From Pseudodesulfovibrio sp. (GTDB lineage: Bacteria; Desulfobacterota; Desulfovibrionia; Desulfovibrionales; Desulfovibrionaceae): a DNA stretch of 7,116 bases. Location: contig JAFLJW010000073.1 of the NCBI GenBank assembly GCA_022712815.1, positions 1 to 7,116 of the forward strand, in the 5' to 3' direction. The position numbers and the translations under genes were made by a program. Shown one piece after another: positions 1 through 6,560 of this stretch (positions within the stretch are counted from its first letter, which is position 1; the number at the start of each line of letters is the position of its first letter). The notes beneath the pieces were generated by a model, which was not told the DNA's origin, ran no database searches, and saw nothing but the letters and a program-made list of their open reading frames with translations.

Positions 1-962
1 TTCTGGAAACCGAGGGCCTCGACGAATTGGCCGGACTGCCATTCTCACGCCTGCCCCATCCGTCATACAAAGAGCGTATTCCGGCAGCAAGCATGATTCA
101 GACCAGCGTGACCACCCATCGAGGCTGTGCCGGAGGGTGCTCGTTCTGCACCCTCGCCCTGCATCAGGGACGAAAAATCAGATCCCGCAGCAAGCAATCA
201 ATCCTCAATGAAGTGAAGCAGATAACAAAAGTAAAAGGGTGGACCGGAAGCATCAGCGATGTGGGTGGCCCAAGCGCGAACATGTGGGGAGCGCATTGCG
301 CCACGGATGCATCCGTATGCAAACGGGCGAGCTGCCTGACCCCGGCCATCTGCAAGCACTACAAGGTAGCGCAGACCGATTTTGTAAACCTGTTGCGAAG
401 CGTGTCCGATGTGGAATCGGTCAAGCATGTCCGGGTTGCCTCGGGCTGGCGCATCGACCTTGCCCTGACTGATATGAAGGCATTGACCGGTATGATTCGG
501 GAGTTCGTGGGCGGACAGGCCAAGGTCGCACCGGAACATCAGGTCGATCACGTATTGGCACTGATGCGCAAGCCGGGCTTTGCGACTTTTGAAAAATTTC
601 TGCATCTGTTTTCCAAGGAATCACGGAAGGTTGGAAAACAGCAATACGTCATTCCCTATCTGATGAGCGCGTTCCCCGGCTGCACGGATGACGACATGCG
701 CTCACTTGGCGACTGGCTCAAATCCCAGGGCTGGAAACCGGAGCAGGTACAATGCTTTATCCCCCTACCGGGAACGGCTGCGGCAGCCATGTTCCACGCA
801 GGCACGGACCTCAAGGGCAATCCCATCTACATAGCCAAGACCGATGCCGAGCGACTACGCCAACACGCCATTCTGATCCCAACCACAGGCCGTCCGCCCA
901 AGGGGCGCAATGGGAAAGGGTCTCATAAACCTCAGTATCGTTCGGGTAAAAAACGGGGATAG
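1..962 (+). CDS. ygiQ: YgiQ-family radical SAM protein, C-terminal part (5' end outside window)
   Basis: The reading frame is open from the first full codon at position 3 to TAG at 960-962, about 319 residues, so the gene begins upstream. Only its C-terminal part is seen; YgiQ proteins are usually about 600-700 residues. The radical SAM cluster motif C-x3-C-x2-C is intact, with cysteine codons at 126, 138 and 147 in the context RGCAGGCSFC, which should ligate the 4Fe-4S cluster that cleaves S-adenosylmethionine. Downstream are stretches typical of the UPF0313/YgiQ family: a cysteine-rich segment around 297-360 (CKRASCLTPAIC), KVAPEHQVDHVL, LMRKPGF and QYVIPYLMSAFPGC. The tail is basic (SGKKRG). 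The substrate of YgiQ is not established, so only the enzyme class can be named. The gene converges on the CofD-like gene, with 5 bases between the stop codons. A TTG at 27 is an internal codon, not a start, because similarity to the family continues upstream of it. Confidence 0.93.
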   Translation, partial: LETEGLDELAGLPFSRLPHPSYKERIPAASMIQTSVTTHRGCAGGCSFCTLALHQGRKIRSRSKQSILNEVKQITKVKGWTGSISDVGGPSANMWGAHCATDASVCKRASCLTPAICKHYKVAQTDFVNLLRSVSDVESVKHVRVASGWRIDLALTDMKALTGMIREFVGGQAKVAPEHQVDHVLALMRKPGFATFEKFLHLFSKESRKVGKQQYVIPYLMSAFPGCTDDDMRSLGDWLKSQGWKPEQVQCFIPLPGTAAAAMFHAGTDLKGNPIYIAKTDAERLRQHAILIPTTGRPPKGRNGKGSHKPQYRSGKKRG

Positions 963-967
963 ACAGG

Positions 968-2158
968 TTACGGAATCAACGACAACAAGGCCTGAACCAG
1001 TCGTTTGTCATCAAAATATGGCGCACTCGACTCCGTTACCAACGGACAGTCGATCACTTCAACGCCCAGTTTTTCGACAGCATTTATATCCAGTCCGCCC
1101 GGATATTCTCCGCCGCCACTATCCACGAGGACAAACCCCAGCGCACTTGCTGCGTTTGGCGCACCGCTGGCTATCAAGTATTCCTGCAACCTGGCGACCT
1201 GCTCCGCAACGCTGTGGCCGATCAATTCCGGGTCATGGGTAGGATTGGGGATAAAGACCTTCGGGCATCCGCTTGCGGCCACGGCCTTGCCCACGCCTCG
1301 CGGCAACAGATTTGCCACCACACTCGAATAGAAACTGCCGATGGGATAACAGATGAGATCGGCTCCGGCGATGCGCTCGTGCATGGCGTCCGAGATGGTG
1401 ACTGCAACAGGCTCCCGGTCAGCAAGGCTCCCGGTCAGCCAGACCTGCCTGATCTTTGATGTCAGGGGGGCCGCTTCCTTGCCGGTCAGCAGGTGTTGCC
1501 CCACGATAACGGAACCATCAGCCAGTTCAGCCGCCAGATGCAGGTTTGCGTTCACCACCGGACGGACCACCCCGCGGATGCAGGCCAACTCGGAAAAAGC
1601 CGTAAGCACCGGTTCGAGCCTGTTGTTGTTCGCTACGCGCCCAGCCGTAAGAATGATGTTGCCGACGCTCGCCCCCCGCAAGTCGAAATCTTCCTGCATT
1701 ATGTCCAGGAATTGCCGTAAATGGGTACGAATCACCATGCGTTTGGGTTCCGGGACAAGGTCGATCAACACATGCTCACCCGTGGCCAGACGCTCAAGTT
1801 CCGTACGCAAGGCCTCACGAGAATCGTTTCTGGACAACCGGTAGGTGAAGAGCGCGAATATCTCCCGATTCCCAGCCACGGACAGATCAGCCAAAGCCAT
1901 GAGCCGGTTGCGGATATCGCCAATGGCCAGCATCCCAAAGGCTTCGCGGATAACGGCAGAGCTTCCGCCGGAATCAAATGGTGTGATGATGTGAATGGAG
2001 TTATGCGTATGGTCAGAAAGCACGCGCGACACTCCGCGCAGGGCCGTGCCGCCACTGAAGAACAGGACTCTTGGGCCGTGTTCCGGTGACCTTTCATCCC
2101 GCCCAGATTTGACGGAATCCGATGTTTTCGCTTCGCCTGCATTGCCAGTGGGGACCAT
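968..2158 (-). CDS. CofD/YvcK-like protein, resembling the CofD-related protein of the GAK system
   Basis: This 396-residue protein has the conserved blocks of the CofD/YvcK fold in order: SGGTALRG at residues 35-42, TPFDSGGSSA at 59-68, GDIRNRLMALAD at 80-91, RGASVGNIIL at 161-170, LHLAAELADG at 206-215, ADLICYPIGSFYSSVVANLL at 266-285 and KVFIPNP at 300-306. CofD transfers a phospholactyl group to the deazaflavin FO. YvcK is a nucleotide-sugar-binding factor needed for growth on gluconeogenic carbon. The sequence is closer to YvcK than to true CofD, and closest in my memory to the CofD-related protein of the GAK cassette, whose function is unknown. The second Asp of the usual DDGGSSG block is Ser here (D62-S63-G-G-S-S). 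A polar tail of about 28 residues precedes the first strand. There is no signal peptide or membrane segment, so the protein is probably cytoplasmic. The ATG at 2158 is supported by GGAGAGG four bases upstream. No other GAK-type gene is in the window. The family is secure; the GAK label is less so. Confidence 0.87.
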   Translation of the reverse strand: MVPTGNAGEAKTSDSVKSGRDERSPEHGPRVLFFSGGTALRGVSRVLSDHTHNSIHIITPFDSGGSSAVIREAFGMLAIGDIRNRLMALADLSVAGNREIFALFTYRLSRNDSREALRTELERLATGEHVLIDLVPEPKRMVIRTHLRQFLDIMQEDFDLRGASVGNIILTAGRVANNNRLEPVLTAFSELACIRGVVRPVVNANLHLAAELADGSVIVGQHLLTGKEAAPLTSKIRQVWLTGSLADREPVAVTISDAMHERIAGADLICYPIGSFYSSVVANLLPRGVGKAVAASGCPKVFIPNPTHDPELIGHSVAEQVARLQEYLIASGAPNAASALGFVLVDSGGGEYPGGLDINAVEKLGVEVIDCPLVTESSAPYFDDKRLVQALLSLIP

Positions 2159-2162
2159 TTAA

Positions 2163-2169
2163 CCTCTCC
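2163..2169 (-). promoter_or_regulatory. Ribosome binding site of the CofD-like gene
   Basis: On the minus strand the sequence reads GGAGAGG followed by TTAA and then ATG. This strong Shine-Dalgarno match, with a four-base spacer, fixes the start at 2158. Confidence 0.75.
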
Positions 2170-2185
2170 ATTTTCAACTCATGCA

Positions 2186-2215
2186 AGTATACAATGCCTG
2201 TGAGGCAAAAAGCAA
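2186..2215 (-). promoter_or_regulatory. Predicted sigma70-type promoter of the CofD-like gene
   Basis: On the minus strand TTGCTT (2210-2215) is followed by an 18-base spacer and TATACT (2186-2191). These match four of six and five of six consensus positions. The -10 box lies 27 bases before the start codon, which leaves a short leader of about 20 bases. The assignment rests on sequence match alone, but spacing and position fit well. Confidence 0.5.
2195..2207. promoter_or_regulatory. Palindrome TGCCT-gtg-AGGCA inside the promoter spacer, possible operator
   Basis: A perfect inverted repeat, TGCCT (2195-2199) and AGGCA (2203-2207), with three bases between the arms, sits in the spacer between the proposed -35 and -10 boxes of the CofD-like gene. 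A dimeric repressor bound there would block RNA polymerase. The arms are only five bases each, so chance occurrence is possible, and no regulator is known to me for this site. Confidence 0.35.
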
Positions 2216-2411
2216 CGCCCAAAACTGGCAATGCAATGACAAAGAGTGACGATGTAATTGCGTTGTTGCGTGAAATAATATCTACTGGCATAAATGTCTG
2301 TCTGCTCGAATTGGTACCGGAAAGTGCCGGAATCTGTTGACTTCCCTATCCGCAATTGAGGGAATGAGACTTCTTGAGTTGCTCACCATTAAACACCTTG
2401 TGACATTTCAC

Positions 2412-2416
2412 GGGAG
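2412..2416 (+). promoter_or_regulatory. Ribosome binding site of the hybrid kinase gene
   Basis: GGGAG lies five bases before the ATG at 2422. It supports that start, which places the first membrane segment at residues 13-33, as expected for a two-pass sensor kinase. Confidence 0.65.
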
Positions 2417-2421
2417 TCCTC

Positions 2422-5400
2422 ATGCTTCGTTTTTCAGATATTCGAATCAAGCCCAAGCTCATTTTTCTGTTCATTGCCACAGGCATCATACCACTTGGAC
2501 TTGTCGGTCTTTTCGGAAATATGCTCACTGTCAATTCGTTGATGGAAAAATCATTCACCCAACTGACCACTGTTCAGATTATCCATATAGGACAGGTCGA
2601 GGATGCCTTTCGGGAACGCTTTGATGACATAGAAATCCTTGCCAACACCCAGCGGATTCGTGACCTTTTGGATAATCTGAAATCATATTCGGAAACAATG
2701 GGAACCCTGCCTTCGGCAGCCCTGAATGTCGAGACCTCTCAATACGTTGCTCTTCATAATCGCTACACTAAGGCCTTTAAAAAATTTACCCATAAATACG
2801 GGTATCATGACCTGTTTATCATTGAAGCCAAGTCCGGGCAGGTCCTGTTCAACTTGGTCGGGGAAGACGACCTCGGCACCAATCTGAGGACCGGCCCTTT
2901 CAATAACAGCAACCTTGCTGTATTATGGAATAAAGTGGTCAGGACCGGAAACACTTCGCTAGTCGATTTCGCTCCTTACGAACCAAGTGGCGGCAAGCAG
3001 GTAGCGTTCATAGGTGCTCCCCTCAGGAATGACAGCGGCACCATCATCGGTGTACTCGCCTTGCAGATGACGCCGGAATTCATCACCTCCATCATGGATA
3101 CCCGTGAGGGAATGGGAGAGACGGGAGAATCATACCTCCTCAACTGGCAGGAAAAAACCAACAGATTCGAGTTGCGAAGCAACCTGCAAACCATGGGAAA
3201 TGGGGAATACGTAATTGGCTACTCTCTCGGCAGAACTCTCGCCTACTGGAAAGATGCCGTCAAAAAAGGTCGGTCTGGCGGGTATGATTCTTATGATGAC
3301 AGCACAGGGAAGATAGTTCTGGTCGCTTACAACAAACTGGACATCCCCGGCCTGAACTGGTTCCTCATCTCCAAGATTGACAAATATGAAGTCACTGCCC
3401 CGGTCCGTGCTATCGTATACAAGACAACGATTATCGCCGGAATCCTGATTGTACTGATTGCCCTTGGCGCATGGTTGCTGGCGCAATCCATTACCCGCCC
3501 CATTGTGGAGGACATGCTGTTCGCCGAGGACATTTCCAAAGGCCGGCTGGACACAACGCTACGCCTTGAACAAAAGGACGAATTGGGCCAGCTTGCCCGG
3601 GCCCTGAACTCCATGGCCCGCAATCTCCACGAGCAACACTGGCTCAAATCGGGCAAGGAAGGACTCGACGACAAGATGCGCGGCGAGCACAGTGCTCTTG
3701 ATCTTGGCAAGCGATTCGTGAAGTTTTTCATCTCCCATATGAATGCCCAGATCGGAGCCTTGTACGTCAACAATAAAGAGACCCTTGAATTGACGGCAAG
3801 CTATTCCTTTACTGATCGCAAGGGAAATTTCAACTCGTTCAAAGTTGGTGAGGGCATGGTCGGACAGGCTGCCCTGGAAAACGAGATTATTTTCTTCTCT
3901 GATGTCATGGACGAAGCACCCGGCATCAACTATGGCGCGGGGGAAAAAACCCCATCCAATTTCATGATAGTCCCCATATCCTTCGAGGGCATAGTCTTTG
4001 GCGTTCTGCTGATCGGCTCAGTGAATCCTTTCACCCAAATTCAAAAACGTTTCGTGGACCAGAATATCGAGAACGCGGCTGTCTTGTTCAATGCCGCCCA
4101 ATCACGGGAGACTATCCGCGACCTGCTTTCAGCCGCCCAGGACCGGCAGAAGCAACTCCATCTGGCCAATGAAGAACTTGAGGAACAGACCAAGGCGCTC
4201 AGGGAGTCCGAAGCCGAATTGCAGGCGCAGCAGGAAGAACTGCGTGTCACCAACGAGGAACTGGAAGAGCAGACCAAGGCACTCAAGGAATCTGAAACCG
4301 AGTTGCAGGCGCAACAGGAAGAACTGCGCGTGACCAACGAGGAACTGGAAGAACGCACTCAGGCTCTGGAGCAGCAAAAATACGCCATCAGGAAGAAAAA
4401 CGCCGATCTGGTCAAGGCCAAGGAAGTCGTCAAGCAAAAGGCGAGTGATCTGGAAATCGCCAGCAAATACAAGTCGGAATTTTTGGCAAACATGTCCCAC
4501 GAGCTGCGCACCCCGCTCAATTCCATTCTCATCCTCTCCCAGTTGTTCGGCAACAACAAGGACGGCAATCTCTCGGACAAGCAAATTGAATCGGCCAAGG
4601 CGATTCATTCCTCCGGTTCGGACCTGCTCACTCTCATCAACGAAATACTGGACCTGTCCAAGGTCGAAGCGGGCAAGGTCGAACTGGTCATCGAAGATAT
4701 CAAAATCGAAGACATGGTTTCGGACATCAACCGAATGTTCGGGGACATGGCTGCCAACAAGGGCGTTGTCTTCAATATTTCCGTGGCCGATGGCATGCCG
4801 AAAACCGTCAAAACGGATTCCCAGAGAGTACAGCAGGTACTCCGAAACCTGCTTACCAATGCCTTCAAATTTACCAACGAAGGACAGGTTGCCCTGACAA
4901 TCTCCCGCCCCATCAAGGAACAGACTCCCAAGTGGCTGACACGCAAGACGGCTGTATCTTTTGCGGTCCGCGACGAGGGTATCGGTATCCCCGACGAGCA
5001 GCAGGCTGCCATTTTCGAGGCCTTCCAGCAGGCCGATGGTAGCACCAGTCGCAAATACGGCGGTACAGGACTCGGCCTGTCCATATCCAAGGAACTGGCC
5101 AAGCTTCTGGGCGGAGCCATCTATCTGGAGAGTTCCGAAGGCAAGGGCAGTACCTTCACCATTGTCCTGCCCGAAGAGTATACCCTGGCAATGCCCATAG
5201 ATGAGGGAGAGGAAGCCGCAGCCCGGACGGATGCGATCATGGACCGGATCGGGGCAGAGCCTGAAACTTCACCGAATACAGAGCCGAAAAAACAAGTGGC
5301 CGAAGTGACCATGGATGAGAAGCGGGCAACCGCAGCCCGACTACAGGGTGGAGAGATCACGGATGATCGCAAATCAGTCTCACCGGAAGACAAAAGCCTC

Positions 5401-6558
5401 CTGATCATTGAAGATGACACCCATTTTGCAAAAATCATGCGGGACTTTGCCCGTGAACGCGACTTCAAGTGCATCGTTGCCGAAGACGGCGAAACGGGTC
5501 TGCACTTTGCCGATTACTACAAGCCAAGTGCCATCATTCTCGACATAGGCCTGCCCGGCATCGACGGCTGGACCGTCATGGAACGGCTCAAGGACAACCC
5601 GGGCCTGCGTCATATCCCGGTCCACTTCATGTCCGCCGCTGACAGCTCGCTCGAAGCCATGCGCATGGGTGCCGTGGGATTTCTTTCCAAGCCGGTGAGC
5701 ATGGATAAGATCGAGGACGCTTTTTCCAGAATCGAAAACATCATTTCCAGACCCGTGTCCAAACTCCTGCTGGTGGAAGACGACGACATCCAGCGCGACA
5801 GCATTCATCAACTGATCGGGGCCGAAGATGTGGAGACCACTGCGGTCGCCACCGGAGCCGAGGCCTTTGACCTCCTGAGCAAGGGAATCTACGATTGCAT
5901 GATTCTCGACCTCGGCCTCTCTGACATGTCCGGCTTTGATCTGCTGGAAAAAATTCGCCAGAGCGACGCATCAGCGCGGGTTCCCATCATTGTCTACACA
6001 GGCCGCGACCTGAGCCAGGCAGAGGAAAAACAACTCCAGAAATACACCGAATCCATCATCATCAAGGGCGCCAAGTCGCCTGAGCGACTGCTGGACGAAT
6101 CCGCCCTGTTCCTGCACCGGGTGGAGGCCGATCTGCCCGCCGACAAGCAAAAAATTCTCAAGATGGTCCACGACAAGGAGGCCGTGCTCTCCGCCAAAAC
6201 CATCCTTCTGGTGGATGACGACATGCGCAACGTCTTTGCCCTGTCCAGCGTGCTTGAAGAAAAGAGCATGAAGGTGATCATCGCCAGAAACGGCCTCGAA
6301 GCCATTGAAAAACTCAAGAACAACAATCAGGTGGATCTTATACTCATGGATATAATGATGCCACAGATGGATGGGTACGAGGCCATGCGCGAGATTCGCA
6401 AGAGACGCAAATACGCAAAACTTCCCATCATTGCCCTGACCGCCAAGGCCATGAAGGGCGACCGCGGCAAATGCATTGAGGCCGGAGCCAATGACTATCT
6501 CGCAAAACCGGTCAATACCGACAAACTCCTCTCCATGCTGAGGGTCTGGTTGTACTGA
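2422..6558 (+). CDS. Membrane hybrid sensor histidine kinase: Cache-HAMP-GAF-coiled coil-HisKA-HATPase-three receivers
   Basis: This 1378-residue inner-membrane kinase should autophosphorylate on histidine and pass phosphate to attached receivers. Membrane segments lie at about 13-33 and 335-355. The roughly 300 residues between them look like a periplasmic double-Cache sensor (DFAPYEPSGG at 182-191, IGAPLRND, GMGETGESYL near 230-238). HAMP covers about 356-407 and a GAF domain about 428-561. A coiled coil of 28-residue repeats spans about 562-680. HisKA carries the acceptor H693 in NMSHELRTPLN. HATPase_c has its N box at N809-N813, G1 in DEGIGIP (D851) and G2 in GGTGLGL (880-886). Three receivers follow, with phospho-acceptors D1041, D1163 and D1310, each with its acidic pocket, Ser/Thr and Lys (K1090, K1215, K1362). 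There is no HPt domain and no DNA-binding output. An acidic linker of about 70 residues separates HATPase_c from the first receiver. The ligand is unknown. The gene overlaps the downstream CheR-type gene, which is a likely partner. Confidence 0.95.
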   Translation: MLRFSDIRIKPKLIFLFIATGIIPLGLVGLFGNMLTVNSLMEKSFTQLTTVQIIHIGQVEDAFRERFDDIEILANTQRIRDLLDNLKSYSETMGTLPSAALNVETSQYVALHNRYTKAFKKFTHKYGYHDLFIIEAKSGQVLFNLVGEDDLGTNLRTGPFNNSNLAVLWNKVVRTGNTSLVDFAPYEPSGGKQVAFIGAPLRNDSGTIIGVLALQMTPEFITSIMDTREGMGETGESYLLNWQEKTNRFELRSNLQTMGNGEYVIGYSLGRTLAYWKDAVKKGRSGGYDSYDDSTGKIVLVAYNKLDIPGLNWFLISKIDKYEVTAPVRAIVYKTTIIAGILIVLIALGAWLLAQSITRPIVEDMLFAEDISKGRLDTTLRLEQKDELGQLARALNSMARNLHEQHWLKSGKEGLDDKMRGEHSALDLGKRFVKFFISHMNAQIGALYVNNKETLELTASYSFTDRKGNFNSFKVGEGMVGQAALENEIIFFSDVMDEAPGINYGAGEKTPSNFMIVPISFEGIVFGVLLIGSVNPFTQIQKRFVDQNIENAAVLFNAAQSRETIRDLLSAAQDRQKQLHLANEELEEQTKALRESEAELQAQQEELRVTNEELEEQTKALKESETELQAQQEELRVTNEELEERTQALEQQKYAIRKKNADLVKAKEVVKQKASDLEIASKYKSEFLANMSHELRTPLNSILILSQLFGNNKDGNLSDKQIESAKAIHSSGSDLLTLINEILDLSKVEAGKVELVIEDIKIEDMVSDINRMFGDMAANKGVVFNISVADGMPKTVKTDSQRVQQVLRNLLTNAFKFTNEGQVALTISRPIKEQTPKWLTRKTAVSFAVRDEGIGIPDEQQAAIFEAFQQADGSTSRKYGGTGLGLSISKELAKLLGGAIYLESSEGKGSTFTIVLPEEYTLAMPIDEGEEAAARTDAIMDRIGAEPETSPNTEPKKQVAEVTMDEKRATAARLQGGEITDDRKSVSPEDKSLLIIEDDTHFAKIMRDFARERDFKCIVAEDGETGLHFADYYKPSAIILDIGLPGIDGWTVMERLKDNPGLRHIPVHFMSAADSSLEAMRMGAVGFLSKPVSMDKIEDAFSRIENIISRPVSKLLLVEDDDIQRDSIHQLIGAEDVETTAVATGAEAFDLLSKGIYDCMILDLGLSDMSGFDLLEKIRQSDASARVPIIVYTGRDLSQAEEKQLQKYTESIIIKGAKSPERLLDESALFLHRVEADLPADKQKILKMVHDKEAVLSAKTILLVDDDMRNVFALSSVLEEKSMKVIIARNGLEAIEKLKNNNQVDLILMDIMMPQMDGYEAMREIRKRRKYAKLPIIALTAKAMKGDRGKCIEAGANDYLAKPVNTDKLLSMLRVWLY
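4168..4371 (+). repeat. 84-base in-frame tandem repeats encoding the kinase coiled coil
   Basis: Two full units (4168-4251 and 4252-4335) each encode 28 residues beginning NEELEEQTKAL and ending QQEELRVT. A partial third copy follows (from 4336, NEELEERTQAL). Twenty-eight residues are exactly four heptads. The two full units differ at 14 of 84 bases by my count, yet only two residues change (Arg/Lys and Ala/Thr). The repeat sits between the GAF domain and HisKA, where a signalling helix normally couples the input to the kinase. Confidence 0.85.
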
Positions 6559-6560
6559 TG
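6556..6560 (+). promoter_or_regulatory. TGATG stop/start overlap coupling kinase and CheR-type genes
   Basis: The kinase stop TGA (6556-6558) shares its final A with the ATG of the next gene (6558-6560). The only purine-rich stretch upstream is GAGGG at 6540-6544, 13 bases from the ATG, which is far for a normal ribosome binding site. Translation of the second gene therefore probably depends on ribosomes finishing the first. Confidence 0.7.

Larger units (their letters stand above)
2159..2421. other. Divergent intergenic region between the CofD-like gene and the kinase gene
   Basis: These 263 bases separate two divergent start codons and look AT-richer than the flanking genes. The left part holds the promoter, palindrome and ribosome binding site of the CofD-like gene. 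The right part should hold the promoter of the kinase operon, but only weak candidates exist, such as TTGCGT (2266-2271), a 17-base gap and CATAAA (2289-2294). It also contains a direct repeat of CCGGAA (2317-2322 and 2327-2332) and an inverted repeat TTCCCT (2342-2347) / AGGGAA (2359-2364) with an 11-base loop. Short open frames here lack both a ribosome binding site and recognisable protein character. Confidence 0.6.

Noticed and set aside
27..962. TTG at 27 as the start of the radical SAM gene
   Set aside because: The frame is open to the window edge and family-like sequence continues upstream; the remaining protein would also be about half the usual YgiQ length.
979..1004. Inverted repeat ACGAC / GTCGT near the convergent junction as a terminator
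   Set aside because: The five-base stem has a 16-base loop, lies inside the CofD-like coding region and has no T-run on either side.
2181..2249. Small open frame of 22 codons on the plus strand in the intergenic region
   Set aside because: It lacks a ribosome binding site, overlaps the promoter of the opposite gene and encodes no recognisable peptide.
2287..2303. Sigma54-like promoter at TGGCATAAATGTCTG
   Set aside because: The GG element is present but the downstream TTGC element is absent at the required spacing.
2313..2364. Short hairpins and the CCGGAA direct repeat upstream of the kinase gene as a riboswitch or attenuator
   Set aside because: Stems are only five to six pairs, without a terminator or an aptamer-like layout; they are noted only as part of the intergenic region.
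4129..4608. Long antisense open frames opposite the kinase coiled coil and the receivers (for example 4129-4608 and 5971-6564)
   Set aside because: They are opposite well-conserved kinase domains, have low-complexity or Ser/Leu-rich translations typical of reverse-strand shadows, and match no family.
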